Of a DNA stretch of 30,438 bases, positions 15,571 to 22,913 are shown one piece after another (positions within the stretch are counted from its first letter, which is position 1; every line of letters starts with the position of its first letter). The DNA comes from CAG-390 sp964579135 (GTDB lineage: Bacteria > Bacillota > Clostridia > Oscillospirales > CAG-272). Both the position numbers and the translations under genes were made by a program. The stretch is taken from positions 1 through 30,438 of the forward strand of contig CAZOFD010000019.1 of assembly GCA_964579135.1 (NCBI GenBank). The letters are read 5' to 3'. A model generated the notes under the pieces. The model was given only the letters and a program-made list of their open reading frames with translations, was not told the DNA's origin and did no database searches.

Positions 15571-17964
15571 TTATGCTTTCAGCGCGCCGATATATGCTTT
15601 AACACCCATAATATCGGCAAAAGTCGTAACGTTTTCACCGTCGAATACGAGCAGCGTGGGAGCTTGCGCCGTGTTGTAACGCTTTGCGAAGTCGGGCTCG
15701 TCCTCGTGGTAGACCTTTTCGTACTTTATGCCCTCTTTGTCGAGGAGCTGAGCGGCAACCTTGCATTTGGGGCAGGTCTTCGTTGCGAAGAGGACGAGAC
15801 GCTCGCCCTTGCTCTCGGGGGCGGACTTGCAGTCGCACTCGGCGCCGGCGGCTTTCTTTACCGTGTTGTGCGACTTTTTGTCGAAGTTTGCCATCGATTC
15901 TTCGACGTTGTATTCGAGTCTCTCCTTATATTCTTGCGACTTACCGTTGTTCCAGTTCTTGATGGGGCGGTAATATCCGGTTATGCGGCTGTATACCTCG
16001 GCGGGTTTGCCGCATTTGGGGCAGGTAAAGTGCTCGCCGGCGATATAGCCGTGAGTAGCGCATACGGAATAAGTGGGAGAGATGGTGTAGTAAGGCAGAC
16101 GATAATTCTCGGCGATCTTGCGCACAAGGGTAGCCGCCGCTTTCCAGTCGGGGAGCTTTTCGCCGAGGAAAGTGTGGAAAACGGTGCCCGAAGTGTAAAG
16201 CGTTTGCAGCTCGTCTTGGATGTCGAGAGCGGAAAATACGTCGTCGGTGTAGCCGACGGGCAAGTGCGAGGAGTTGGTGTAGTAGGGAGTTTCCGCGTCG
16301 GTAGCGGTGATGATGTCAGGGTAACGCTTTCTGTCGTGCTTAGCCAAACGGTAAGAGGTGGACTCTGCGGGAGTGGCCTCGAGGTTGTAGAGGTCGCCGT
16401 ATTTTTCCTGATAGTCGGAGAGGCGCTCCCTCATATGATTGAGCACGTTTTGGGTGAACTCCTGTGCCTTTTTGTCGGTAAGGTCGGCGCGGATCCACGA
16501 AGCGTTGAGGCAGGCTTCGTTCATACCGACAAGTCCTATCGTGGAGAAGTGGTTGTTGAACGTGCCGAGATATCTCTTGGTGTAGGGATAAAGTCCCTCG
16601 TCGAGAAGCTTGGAGATAACGTCCCTCTTTATCTTCAGCGAGCGAGCTGCGATATCCATCATATGGTCAAGGCGACGGTAGAAGTCTTGCTCGTCGGAGG
16701 AAATATATCCGAGGCGAGGCATATTGATGGTAACTACGCCGACAGAGCCGGTGCTTTCGCCGGAGCCGAAGTAACCGCCGGATTTTTTGCGAAGTTCACG
16801 CAGGTCGAGGCGCAAACGGCAGCACATAGAACGAACGTCGCTCGGCTCCATATCGCTGTTTATATAGTTGGAGAAATACGGTGTGCCGTATTTTGCCGTC
16901 ATTTCGAAGAGCAAACGGTTGTTTTCGGATTCGGACCAATCGAAATCGCGAGTGATGGAATAGGTCGGAATCGGATATTGGAAGCCGCGACCGTTTGCGT
17001 CGCCCTCGATCATAATCTCGATAAACGCGCGGTTGACCATATCCATCTCGCGCTGGCAATCGCCGTAGGTAAAGTTCTGGGGCTTGCCTCCGATGATTGC
17101 GGGGCGATCCGCAAGGTCGGGCGGGCAGGTCCAGTCGAGGGTGATGTTGGAGAAGGGTGCCTGAGTGCCCCAACGCGAGGGGGTGTTAACTCCGTAAATA
17201 AAAGATTCGATGCACTTTTTGACGGATTCGTATTCAAGCGACTCCGCCTTTACGAACGGCGCGAGATAAGTGTCGAAAGAGGAGAACGCCTGTGCGCCAG
17301 CCCATTCGTTTTGCATAATTCCGAGGAAGTTGACCATTTGGTTGCAAAGGGTGGCAAGGTGCTTTGCGGGGGCGGAGGTTATTTTGCCGGGGATGCCGCC
17401 GAGCCCTTCTTCGATAAGTTGGCGCAGCGACCAACCTGCGCAGTATCCGGTAAGCATCGAAAGGTCGTGCAGATGGATGTCCGCGTTTCGGTGGGCGTTT
17501 GCTATCTCGTCGTCGTAGATCTCGGAGAGCCAATAGTTCGCGGTTATCGCGCCGGAGTTCGAAAGTATAAGACCGCCGACGGAGTAGGTAACGGTGGAGT
17601 TTTCTTTTACTCGCCAGTCGAGGTCTTTTACGTAAGAATCGACTATCTCTTTGTAATCGAGATACGTGGACTTCATATTGCGCAGCTTTTCGCGTTGACG
17701 GCGATAAAGGATGTATGCTTTCGCAACGTCCTCGTAGCCGGCTTGAGCCAAAACCGCCTCGACGCTGTCCTGAACGTCTTCGACCGCTATTTTGTCGTCG
17801 GTTATTTTGGGCTCGAAATTCGACGTGACTCTCAGAGATATGAGGTCGATAACGTCGGGGTTGTATTTTTTATTGCAGGCTTCGAATGCCGATGCAATTG
17901 CGCGACTGATCTTGGAAATGTCGAAATCGACGACTTTTCCGTTTCTTTTTACGACCTGGTACAT
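15571..17964 (-). CDS. nrdD: anaerobic (class III) ribonucleoside-triphosphate reductase with fused redoxin domain
   Basis: A 797-residue glycyl-radical enzyme making dNTPs without oxygen. Residues 1-90 form an ATP-cone allosteric domain (VVKRNGKVVDFDISKISRAI...). The catalytic body includes NADIHLHDLSMLTGYCAGW, GVNTPSRWGTQAPFSNITLDW and GLVGMNEACLN. Near the C-terminus is the zinc site (CATHG...CPKCG) and the glycyl-radical loop RITGYYRPIKNWNNGK, with Gly663 as radical carrier. A linker rich in Ala/Lys/Cys follows, then a redoxin domain (about 724-797) with CPKC (731-734) and a cis-Pro-like TAQAPTLLVF. Most NrdDs end soon after the radical loop, so the fusion is notable: a subclass of class III enzymes uses a redoxin rather than formate as reductant. 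GGAGG precedes the ATG. Controlled by an NrdR-type promoter. Confidence 0.97.
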   Translation of the reverse strand: MYQVVKRNGKVVDFDISKISRAIASAFEACNKKYNPDVIDLISLRVTSNFEPKITDDKIAVEDVQDSVEAVLAQAGYEDVAKAYILYRRQREKLRNMKSTYLDYKEIVDSYVKDLDWRVKENSTVTYSVGGLILSNSGAITANYWLSEIYDDEIANAHRNADIHLHDLSMLTGYCAGWSLRQLIEEGLGGIPGKITSAPAKHLATLCNQMVNFLGIMQNEWAGAQAFSSFDTYLAPFVKAESLEYESVKKCIESFIYGVNTPSRWGTQAPFSNITLDWTCPPDLADRPAIIGGKPQNFTYGDCQREMDMVNRAFIEIMIEGDANGRGFQYPIPTYSITRDFDWSESENNRLLFEMTAKYGTPYFSNYINSDMEPSDVRSMCCRLRLDLRELRKKSGGYFGSGESTGSVGVVTINMPRLGYISSDEQDFYRRLDHMMDIAARSLKIKRDVISKLLDEGLYPYTKRYLGTFNNHFSTIGLVGMNEACLNASWIRADLTDKKAQEFTQNVLNHMRERLSDYQEKYGDLYNLEATPAESTSYRLAKHDRKRYPDIITATDAETPYYTNSSHLPVGYTDDVFSALDIQDELQTLYTSGTVFHTFLGEKLPDWKAAATLVRKIAENYRLPYYTISPTYSVCATHGYIAGEHFTCPKCGKPAEVYSRITGYYRPIKNWNNGKSQEYKERLEYNVEESMANFDKKSHNTVKKAAGAECDCKSAPESKGERLVLFATKTCPKCKVAAQLLDKEGIKYEKVYHEDEPDFAKRYNTAQAPTLLVFDGENVTTFADIMGVKAYIGALKA

Positions 17965-18006
17965 TTATGTTTCCTCCAAAAAACAGTGTTGACTGCAAGT
18001 GAGGTA

Positions 18007-18035
18007 ATTATACTATATATTGTGTTCCTTGTCAA
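18007..18035 (-). promoter_or_regulatory. consensus promoter of nrdD
   Basis: On the minus strand TTGACA (18030-18035), 17-base spacer and TATAAT (18007-18012), both hexamers perfect. The spacer is itself most of an NrdR-type box, so repressor binding would block RNA polymerase directly. Leader to the ATG is about 35 bases. Confidence 0.92.
18011..18026. promoter_or_regulatory. NrdR-type box A (inside core promoter)
   Basis: Minus strand reads AACACAATATATAGTA, close to the NrdR consensus acaCwAtATaTwGtgt. It lies between the -35 and -10 of nrdD. NrdR is the zinc-finger/ATP-cone repressor of ribonucleotide reductase genes in many bacteria; its gene is not in this window. Confidence 0.88.
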
Positions 18036-18042
18036 CAAAAAA

Positions 18043-18058
18043 CAACTATATATTGTGC
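18043..18058. promoter_or_regulatory. NrdR-type box B
   Basis: Minus strand reads GCACAATATATAGTTG. Centre is 32 bp from box A and 31 bp from box C, about three helical turns, the usual spacing of paired NrdR boxes. Confidence 0.9.
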
Positions 18059-18073
18059 AAAAAAATATTTTCG

Positions 18074-18089
18074 GCACAATATATAGTTG
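18074..18089. promoter_or_regulatory. NrdR-type box C
   Basis: Plus strand reads GCACAATATATAGTTG, identical over 16 bases to box B in the opposite orientation. A third box is more than the usual pair. Confidence 0.88.
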
Positions 18090-18124
18090 AAAAGACGTTT
18101 TTTTGGTGAGTTTGTCACAATTTT

Positions 18125-18820
18125 TTAAATTCCGCGCACGGATACCGCGCCGACGTACGGACGAACGATTTCGGCGAACGAGCGCAAGGTCTCCGCGTCG
18201 AATCCATGCATTCCGGACGAGATGAGCGCGCCCGAATCCACGAAATTTTGGATATAATATTTTTTCGCGCCTTTGATAAAGGCGCCGATAGACTTGAAAG
18301 CGAGCTCGGAGTGCAGTTCGCGCACGGCTGTGGTGCGAAATTCGTAATCGACTTTACCTGTAAGCAAAACGGCAACGGATTCGCAGATCGGCGTTACGTC
18401 AAATTGCTTAAGCCCGACGCTTTGGGCGTATAACGGCGGCGAATTTTTTATATCCATCGCGACGTAATCGCAAAGCCCCTTGTCGATAACCGAGGCGAGA
18501 ACGTCGGGGTGCGTGCCGTTTGTGTCGAGCTTGATTTTGAGTGAGCCGATCTCGCGAACGCGCGACATAAAATCCTCGAGATCTTTTTGCAGGCACGGCT
18601 CGCCGCCGGTGACGACTATTCCGTCAAGCGCTCCGGCACGCAGACGAAGATAATCTATGACCTCCGATTCGGGAATGACCCGCGCCGTCCCGGGGTGAAG
18701 AACGAGCTCGGAGTTGTGACAAAAAGGACACCTTAGGTCGCAACCGCCGACGAAAAGCGTGCACGCCACCTTTTCGGGGTAGTCGAGCAAAGTGAGTTTG
18801 TTAAATCCGTGAAATACCAT
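18125..18820 (-). CDS. nrdG: anaerobic ribonucleotide reductase activating protein (radical SAM)
   Basis: A 231-residue radical SAM enzyme. The cluster motif CDLRCPFC (CxxxCxxC, about residues 26-33) in FVGGCDLRCPFCHN binds the 4Fe-4S/SAM; VVTGGEPCLQKDLEDF carries the GGE motif; LKIKLDTNGTHPD and YVAMDIKNSP are further family strands. It generates the glycyl radical on NrdD, the next gene downstream. The ATG at 18820 has CGGAG 6 bases upstream; the open frame continues upstream to 19027 but as Arg-rich sequence crossing a perfect promoter, so it is not coding. At this length it matches the NrdG-like/TIGR02495 branch rather than short enterobacterial NrdG. Confidence 0.92.
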   Translation of the reverse strand: MVFHGFNKLTLLDYPEKVACTLFVGGCDLRCPFCHNSELVLHPGTARVIPESEVIDYLRLRAGALDGIVVTGGEPCLQKDLEDFMSRVREIGSLKIKLDTNGTHPDVLASVIDKGLCDYVAMDIKNSPPLYAQSVGLKQFDVTPICESVAVLLTGKVDYEFRTTAVRELHSELAFKSIGAFIKGAKKYYIQNFVDSGALISSGMHGFDAETLRSFAEIVRPYVGAVSVRGI

Positions 18821-18868
18821 AGAATTCTCCGTGCGCGGCTGTTTTGTTTTTTGCCTTTCCGCACGGAC

Positions 18869-18897
18869 ATTATATAACTTTTTTCTTTCGCTGTCAA
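18869..18897 (-). promoter_or_regulatory. consensus promoter of nrdG
   Basis: Minus strand TTGACA (18892-18897), 17-base A-rich spacer, TATAAT (18869-18874): a perfect consensus promoter. No NrdR-type box overlaps it, unlike the nrdD promoter. Confidence 0.88.
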
Positions 18898-18953
18898 CAC
18901 TCGCGCCGCTCACCCGCGCGACTGCCGTACGTCGAGGAACTTGCGCCCGACCG

Positions 18954-20120
18954 CTACGTGAATCCGAGCGAAAAGATCCCGTAAACGTCGTCGATAAGGG
19001 CGCGACACGACGGAGCGCCGACGGCAACGAGGATATATTCTTCGCCCGATGCGTCTACGGCAACGGACGCCATACTGCGTCCGCTTGACGTAAGCGACCC
19101 CGTTTTGCCCCCGAGGATCGAAAATCCGTTCGGCGTACGGTTTCCGGTGTATCCGTCAAGCCACGAAAAAGTCGTCGAGCGAACGGTGCGCGGCGCGTGA
19201 TAATCTGTCTTTGACATAACGTAGCTTTGCGAGCATATTATTTCGCGCAAAAGCTCGTTGTCGAGCGCGTAGTTCAGCATAGTGGCGACGTCGCGCGCGG
19301 TGCTGTAATTATCGTCGTCGGGCAGACCCGACGAATTGGCGAAATTCGTTCCGCTCATACCGAGCTCTTTGGCTTTTTCGTTCATAAGCTCGCAAAAGCT
19401 CGCTTCGCTGCCGGCGACGTAACAGGCGAGCGCGGCTGCGGCGTCGCAGGCGGAGGGCAACGCCGTTGCGTACATAAGGTCGCGCAGCGTTACTTTTTCG
19501 CCGATAGCCAACCCGACGTTCGAGCCGTTTCGATTGTTCACGTTATATATGATCTCGCGCGTCAGGGTAAAGGTATCGGTAAAGTCGGCAACGTTTTCCG
19601 CGGCGATTATCAGAGTCATTATTTTCGTCAGCGACGCGGGATATATGCGTTTATCCGCCGCATATTGCGCCGCGATCTTGCCGCTTGTTCGGCTGAAGAG
19701 CAGTGCGCTTGCGGAATTGACGGAGGAGTCGAGCGCGGCGGCTGCGGCGGAATCGACGGGAACGTAATCCTTTTTTGCCGTGCCCGAGACCTCGGGCGGT
19801 AACGTCTCCGCGGGCACCTGCGTCAAAGACGGCGGAGCACAGGTTGCCGTGCTTTGCGGCGAGCCGGTAAAACGCGCGTCGTTATCGGCGGCAGTGCCGC
19901 CGTCCTCGAAAACGTGCTCCGGGTCCGAGGGTGCGATGAGCTGCGACGGCACGTATTCCGCAGGTGCCGAGTGCGCCGAAGTGTAGGCAAGACCATATAC
20001 GAAAGTAAAGGCAATAAAGACCGTCCCGAGGATAACGACGCCGGCGGCAAGGGCGGACTGTTTAAGCGCCGACGTACCGTCGCGAGTCGGCACGCTTGCT
20101 TTGATTTGTCTTATCTTCAT
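18954..20120 (-). CDS. D-alanyl-D-alanine carboxypeptidase (peptidase S11, low-molecular-weight PBP)
   Basis: A 388-residue membrane-anchored serine peptidase trimming the terminal D-Ala of peptidoglycan stem peptides. One N-terminal membrane helix (about 23-45) is followed by a Ser/Pro/Thr-rich linker (about 50-130). The catalytic domain has SLTK (Ser163, Lys166), a second motif SAC (223-225) where the family usually has SGN or SAN, and GGKTGSL as third motif. Cys in place of Asn is a notable change. The ATG at 20118-20120 lacks its own strong ribosome site but overlaps the TGA of a short upstream reading frame; an in-frame ATG at 20180 is an alternative start giving 408 residues. No C-terminal amphipathic PBP5_C helix domain is evident. 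Confidence 0.88.
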   Translation of the reverse strand: MKIRQIKASVPTRDGTSALKQSALAAGVVILGTVFIAFTFVYGLAYTSAHSAPAEYVPSQLIAPSDPEHVFEDGGTAADNDARFTGSPQSTATCAPPSLTQVPAETLPPEVSGTAKKDYVPVDSAAAAALDSSVNSASALLFSRTSGKIAAQYAADKRIYPASLTKIMTLIIAAENVADFTDTFTLTREIIYNVNNRNGSNVGLAIGEKVTLRDLMYATALPSACDAAAALACYVAGSEASFCELMNEKAKELGMSGTNFANSSGLPDDDNYSTARDVATMLNYALDNELLREIICSQSYVMSKTDYHAPRTVRSTTFSWLDGYTGNRTPNGFSILGGKTGSLTSSGRSMASVAVDASGEEYILVAVGAPSCRALIDDVYGIFSLGFT

Positions 20121-20152
20121 GGCGATATGTCTTTTTCCGCGGATTTTCGCAA
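20117..20152 (-). CDS. putative 11-codon upstream reading frame coupled to the carboxypeptidase
   Basis: TTG at 20150-20152 follows AAGGAG with an ideal 8-base spacer and codes MRKSAEKDISP before TGA. The TGA overlaps the carboxypeptidase ATG as ATGA, the classic arrangement for translational reinitiation. It explains why the best ribosome site in the region lies 40 bases before the main ATG, which lacks one. The peptide itself need not matter. Confidence 0.45.
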   Translation of the reverse strand: MRKSAEKDISP

Positions 20153-20205
20153 AGCGGAGACTCCTTTTTGTTTTTCGCATCGTTTATTAAAGAGGCGTTG
20201 CGAAA

Positions 20206-20211
20206 AGTATA
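20206..20211 (-). promoter_or_regulatory. possible extended -10 promoter of the carboxypeptidase gene
   Basis: Minus strand reads TGATATACT, an extended -10 (TGn-TATACT), with no good -35. Transcription would begin near 20199, upstream of the mini reading frame. Confidence 0.4.
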
Positions 20212-20311
20212 TCACGGCAAGGGTGTGCTTTTCGGTCGAAAGCGGTCGGGCGAAAAAACTAAGTGCACGGTTTTGTGCTCGTTAAAAAAGAAGTCGGGTG
20301 CGACGAAAGTA

Positions 20312-20343
20312 TTCACAATATGTTCACAATGATGAGGTATAAT
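20312..20343 (+). promoter_or_regulatory. promoter region with direct repeat before yqhQ-like gene
   Basis: TATAAT at 20338-20343 is preceded by two direct copies of TTCACAAT (20312-20319 and 20323-20330), 11 bases apart, one helical turn. No canonical -35 at 17 bases; the repeats sit where it should be, so an activator may bind there. Confidence 0.45.
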
Positions 20344-20430
20344 ATGATATATTGCGTTGAGTCGGTACCGAGCGGCGACGCCGCGACCGAGGACACGTAA
20401 CGAGGAACAGATGGCGGGGGACTGGTTTAT

Positions 20431-21606
20431 ATGAGTAAAAATACGGGCAGAAACAAAGAGATAATAAAAAAGACGTCGATCGGCGGGCAGGCATTGCTTG
20501 AGGGCATAATGATGCGCGGACCGCAAAAAACCGCAATGGCGGTTAGAAAGCCGAGCGGCGAGATGGTGGTGGAAACAAACGAAAACGCCGCCTCGTCGCG
20601 TCCGCGATTTACTAAGCTACCCATCGTTCGCGGAACGGTAAATTTTGTCGATTCGATGGTCTCGGGATATCGCTATCTTATGCGTTCGGCTGAGATCGGT
20701 GAGCTTGAGGGGATGATAGAAGACAACCCCAAAAAAGATGCCTGCGACGTTGCCGATACGGCAACGGGCGAGTCGACTTGCGATGCGGGCGGTAGCGACG
20801 ACGGCGATGCAGCGACCGACGCGACAAGCGCCGCGGAAGCAAGCGCCGACGAAAGCAAGACCGAAGAGGTCGGCGACAACGAAAAAGACGGTGCGAATAA
20901 TAAAGAAAAAAGCACGGAGAAAGACGACGATAAGATCAGCCGAGGAGCGTTTAACGCGATAATGGCTGTCGGTATGGTTCTCGGTGTGGCGCTGGCGCTT
21001 TTCCTTTTCAAAGTGATACCGGAGAGCCTTTATCAGGGGCTTGTGCGCCTTGTCCCCGCTTTTGACGGCGAGGGTTACGGTTATTCTTTACTGCGTTCGG
21101 CGATAACCGGCTGCGTAAAGATCGCGATCCTTGTCGGATATATGGCGGCGGTCTCGCTTATGAAAGACATAAGGCGCACGTTTATGTATCACGGTGCGGA
21201 GCACAAAACGATCTTTTGCTATGAGATGGGGCTTGAGCTGACGGTGGAAAACGTACGCCGTCAACGCAGATTCCACCCCAGGTGCGGAACGTCGTTCCTT
21301 ATCCTTATGCTTCTTATTTCCGTAATAGTAAATATGTTTATCCCCGCGAAGATAGTTTCGAGCGGAGTGCTGAACGTTATCGCGCGTACGGGTATCGGGC
21401 TTTTGCTTTTGCCGCTCGTCGTCGGTATCGGGTATGAGGTGATAAAGTTTGCCGGTAGGCACGACAACGTTTTGACCCGCATAATCTCCGCCCCGGGGGT
21501 TTGGCTGCAGCACGTGACGACGAAAGAGCCCACCGACGATATGATAGAGTGCGCCATTGCCGCGCTGCGGGAGGTCGTGCCGAGCGACGGCAGCGATAAG
21601 TGGTAA
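20431..21606 (+). CDS. yqhQ: DUF1385/YqhQ-family membrane protein
   Basis: A 391-residue protein with all the DUF1385 signatures: GGQALLEGIMMRGP at the N-terminus, KLPIVRGTVNFVDSMVSGYRYLMRSA, the central FMYHGAEHKTIFCYE, RFHPRCGTSFLILMLL and the C-terminal ISAPGVWLQHVTTKEPTDDMIECAI. Several membrane spans lie at about 172-195, 215-250, 285-310 and 315-345. The conserved His, Glu and Cys residues suggest a metal site, but I know of no settled biochemical function. Between the N-terminal block and the first membrane span is an unusually acidic, Ala/Thr/Asp-rich insert (about 105-165). Start ATG follows GGGGG by about 10 bases. Confidence 0.9.
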   Translation: MSKNTGRNKEIIKKTSIGGQALLEGIMMRGPQKTAMAVRKPSGEMVVETNENAASSRPRFTKLPIVRGTVNFVDSMVSGYRYLMRSAEIGELEGMIEDNPKKDACDVADTATGESTCDAGGSDDGDAATDATSAAEASADESKTEEVGDNEKDGANNKEKSTEKDDDKISRGAFNAIMAVGMVLGVALALFLFKVIPESLYQGLVRLVPAFDGEGYGYSLLRSAITGCVKIAILVGYMAAVSLMKDIRRTFMYHGAEHKTIFCYEMGLELTVENVRRQRRFHPRCGTSFLILMLLISVIVNMFIPAKIVSSGVLNVIARTGIGLLLLPLVVGIGYEVIKFAGRHDNVLTRIISAPGVWLQHVTTKEPTDDMIECAIAALREVVPSDGSDKW

Positions 21607-21620
21607 CGATACGCAAAGGT

Positions 21621-22214
21621 ATGAGACAAAAAGACGTAAAGAGAATCTTTTCAAAGCCGCCGACGCTCTGCACTCCGCGCCTTGTTTTGCGCGAGCTGCG
21701 CGTCGGCGACGCGGAGGATATGTTCGAGTATGCTTCGCGTGCGGACGTGACGCGCTATCTGACGTGGCAACCGCACCCGTCGCGCAATTATACGCGCGAA
21801 TTTCTTGAATTTATAGGTACGAAATATCGCTTGGGCGAATATTTCGATTGGGCTGTGGTTTGTCGGGGAGATGCGGCAGAGCCGAAGATGATTGGAACTT
21901 GCGGTTTCAGCCGCATAAATTGCTCGGACAATTCCGCCGAGGCGGGGTACGTTATAAATCCGCGATATCGTGGGCAAGCTCTCGCGCCCGAGGCGCTGGC
22001 GCGCGTTATCCGTTTCGGATTCAAGGAGATGAAGCTCAATCGAATCGAGGCGCGATACATTGTCGGCAACGACCCGTCGCGCCGCGTTATGGAAAAGGTC
22101 GGGATGCGCTTCGAGGGGATACTTCGCTCGTCTTTGTATTTGCGAGGCGAATATCGCGACGTCGGCGTGTGTTCGATATTGGCACGTGAATATTTTTCGA
22201 GCCTGAAAACGTAA
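21621..22214 (+). CDS. GNAT-family N-acetyltransferase (RimJ/RimL-like)
   Basis: A 197-residue acetyltransferase. N-terminal TPRLVLRELRVGDAEDMFEYAS, the strand IGTCGFSRIN, acetyl-CoA loop YRGQALAPEAL (a variant of RGxGxA) and the C-terminal NRIEARYIVGNDPSRRVMEKVGMRFEGILR are typical of the RimJ/RimL branch, which acetylates protein N-termini or small molecules. Substrate not predictable. The ATG at 21621 is preferred; an in-frame GTG at 21600 would overlap the yqhQ end by 7 bases. Neither has a well-placed ribosome site, so coupling to yqhQ is likely. Confidence 0.85.
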   Translation: MRQKDVKRIFSKPPTLCTPRLVLRELRVGDAEDMFEYASRADVTRYLTWQPHPSRNYTREFLEFIGTKYRLGEYFDWAVVCRGDAAEPKMIGTCGFSRINCSDNSAEAGYVINPRYRGQALAPEALARVIRFGFKEMKLNRIEARYIVGNDPSRRVMEKVGMRFEGILRSSLYLRGEYRDVGVCSILAREYFSSLKT

Positions 22215-22236
22215 AAAACGAAAACAAGTGAATATT

Positions 22237-22288
22237 CCTCCTTTTCGAAGACGATAATGGGATCGAATTCAAAAGGAGGTGCTTTTTT
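22237..22288 (+). promoter_or_regulatory. anti-Shine-Dalgarno hairpin in front of rubrerythrin
   Basis: CCTCCTTTT (22237-22245) is perfectly complementary to AAAAGGAGG (22271-22279), the ribosome site of rubrerythrin, across a 25-base loop. Then comes TGC and TTTTTT directly before the ATG, so the same fold also resembles an intrinsic terminator. Either reading would hold rubrerythrin expression off unless the stem is opened. Confidence 0.6.
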
Positions 22289-22858
22289 ATGGATTTTGAA
22301 GTTCCCGTACCCGCGGGCGAAAAACTGAAAGGGACAAAAACGGAGGAGAATCTCCACACGGCACTCTCGGGAGAGTCGCAGGCTTACCAGAGATACCGTT
22401 GGTTTGCGAGCCGAGCGCGTGAAGAGGGCTATATCGGCATAGCGCAGATCTTCGAGGAAACGGCGCGCAACGAATCGGAACATGCCGAAACTTGGTTTAA
22501 GATCCTCGGCGGTGCCGAGGAAACTGTGCGCAATCTCGAAGTGGCGGCTGCCGGCGAGCATTTCGAATGGGACGAAATGTATCGCGAATTTGCCGCGACT
22601 GCGCGCGAGGAGGGCTTTGAGGATATCGCGTTGCGCTTCGAGAGGGTCGCGGCGATCGAGCGCCGACACGAGGAGAGGTATCTCGCCTCGCGCGATCGCG
22701 TTGCGAACGGTTGCGAATTCAAGATAGCGGACGGAGAGAGCGGCACGGTGCTTTGGGTGTGCCTTGCCTGCGGTCAGATCTGGAGCGGCGACAGCGCCCC
22801 CGAACATTGCCCCTCTTGCGGCAATCCGCAAGGGTATTTTACAAGATACAAAGAATAA
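22289..22858 (+). CDS. rbr: rubrerythrin
   Basis: A 189-residue non-haem di-iron peroxidase. The ferritin-like four-helix domain (about 15-145) carries paired metal-ligand motifs: SGESQAYQRY, RNESEHAETW, EEGFEDIALRF and ERRHEERY. The C-terminal rubredoxin-like domain has CLACG (about 155-159) and CPSCG (about 171-175). It reduces hydrogen peroxide using electrons from rubredoxin, matching the rubredoxin gene at 14337. Start has an exceptionally strong AAAAGGAGG at 9 bases, inside the hairpin noted. The stop codon lies in the terminator stem. Confidence 0.95.
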   Translation: MDFEVPVPAGEKLKGTKTEENLHTALSGESQAYQRYRWFASRAREEGYIGIAQIFEETARNESEHAETWFKILGGAEETVRNLEVAAAGEHFEWDEMYREFAATAREEGFEDIALRFERVAAIERRHEERYLASRDRVANGCEFKIADGESGTVLWVCLACGQIWSGDSAPEHCPSCGNPQGYFTRYKE

Positions 22859-22906
22859 CGGAACAGCCCGCGAGCCGAAAAGCTCGCGGGCTGTTCCGTT
22901 ATTTTG
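22854..22906 (+). terminator. long bidirectional terminator, rubrerythrin / uracil permease
   Basis: A 22-bp perfect stem (22854-22875 with 22882-22903), loop CGAAAA, then TTGCTTTTT. It contains the rubrerythrin TAA and lies between convergent genes. Confidence 0.92.
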
Positions 22907-22913
22907 CTTTTTG

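Noticed and set aside
18821..19027. N-terminal extension of nrdG
   Set aside because: The frame is open but contains a perfect promoter and overlaps the carboxypeptidase gene; the extension is unlike radical SAM proteins.
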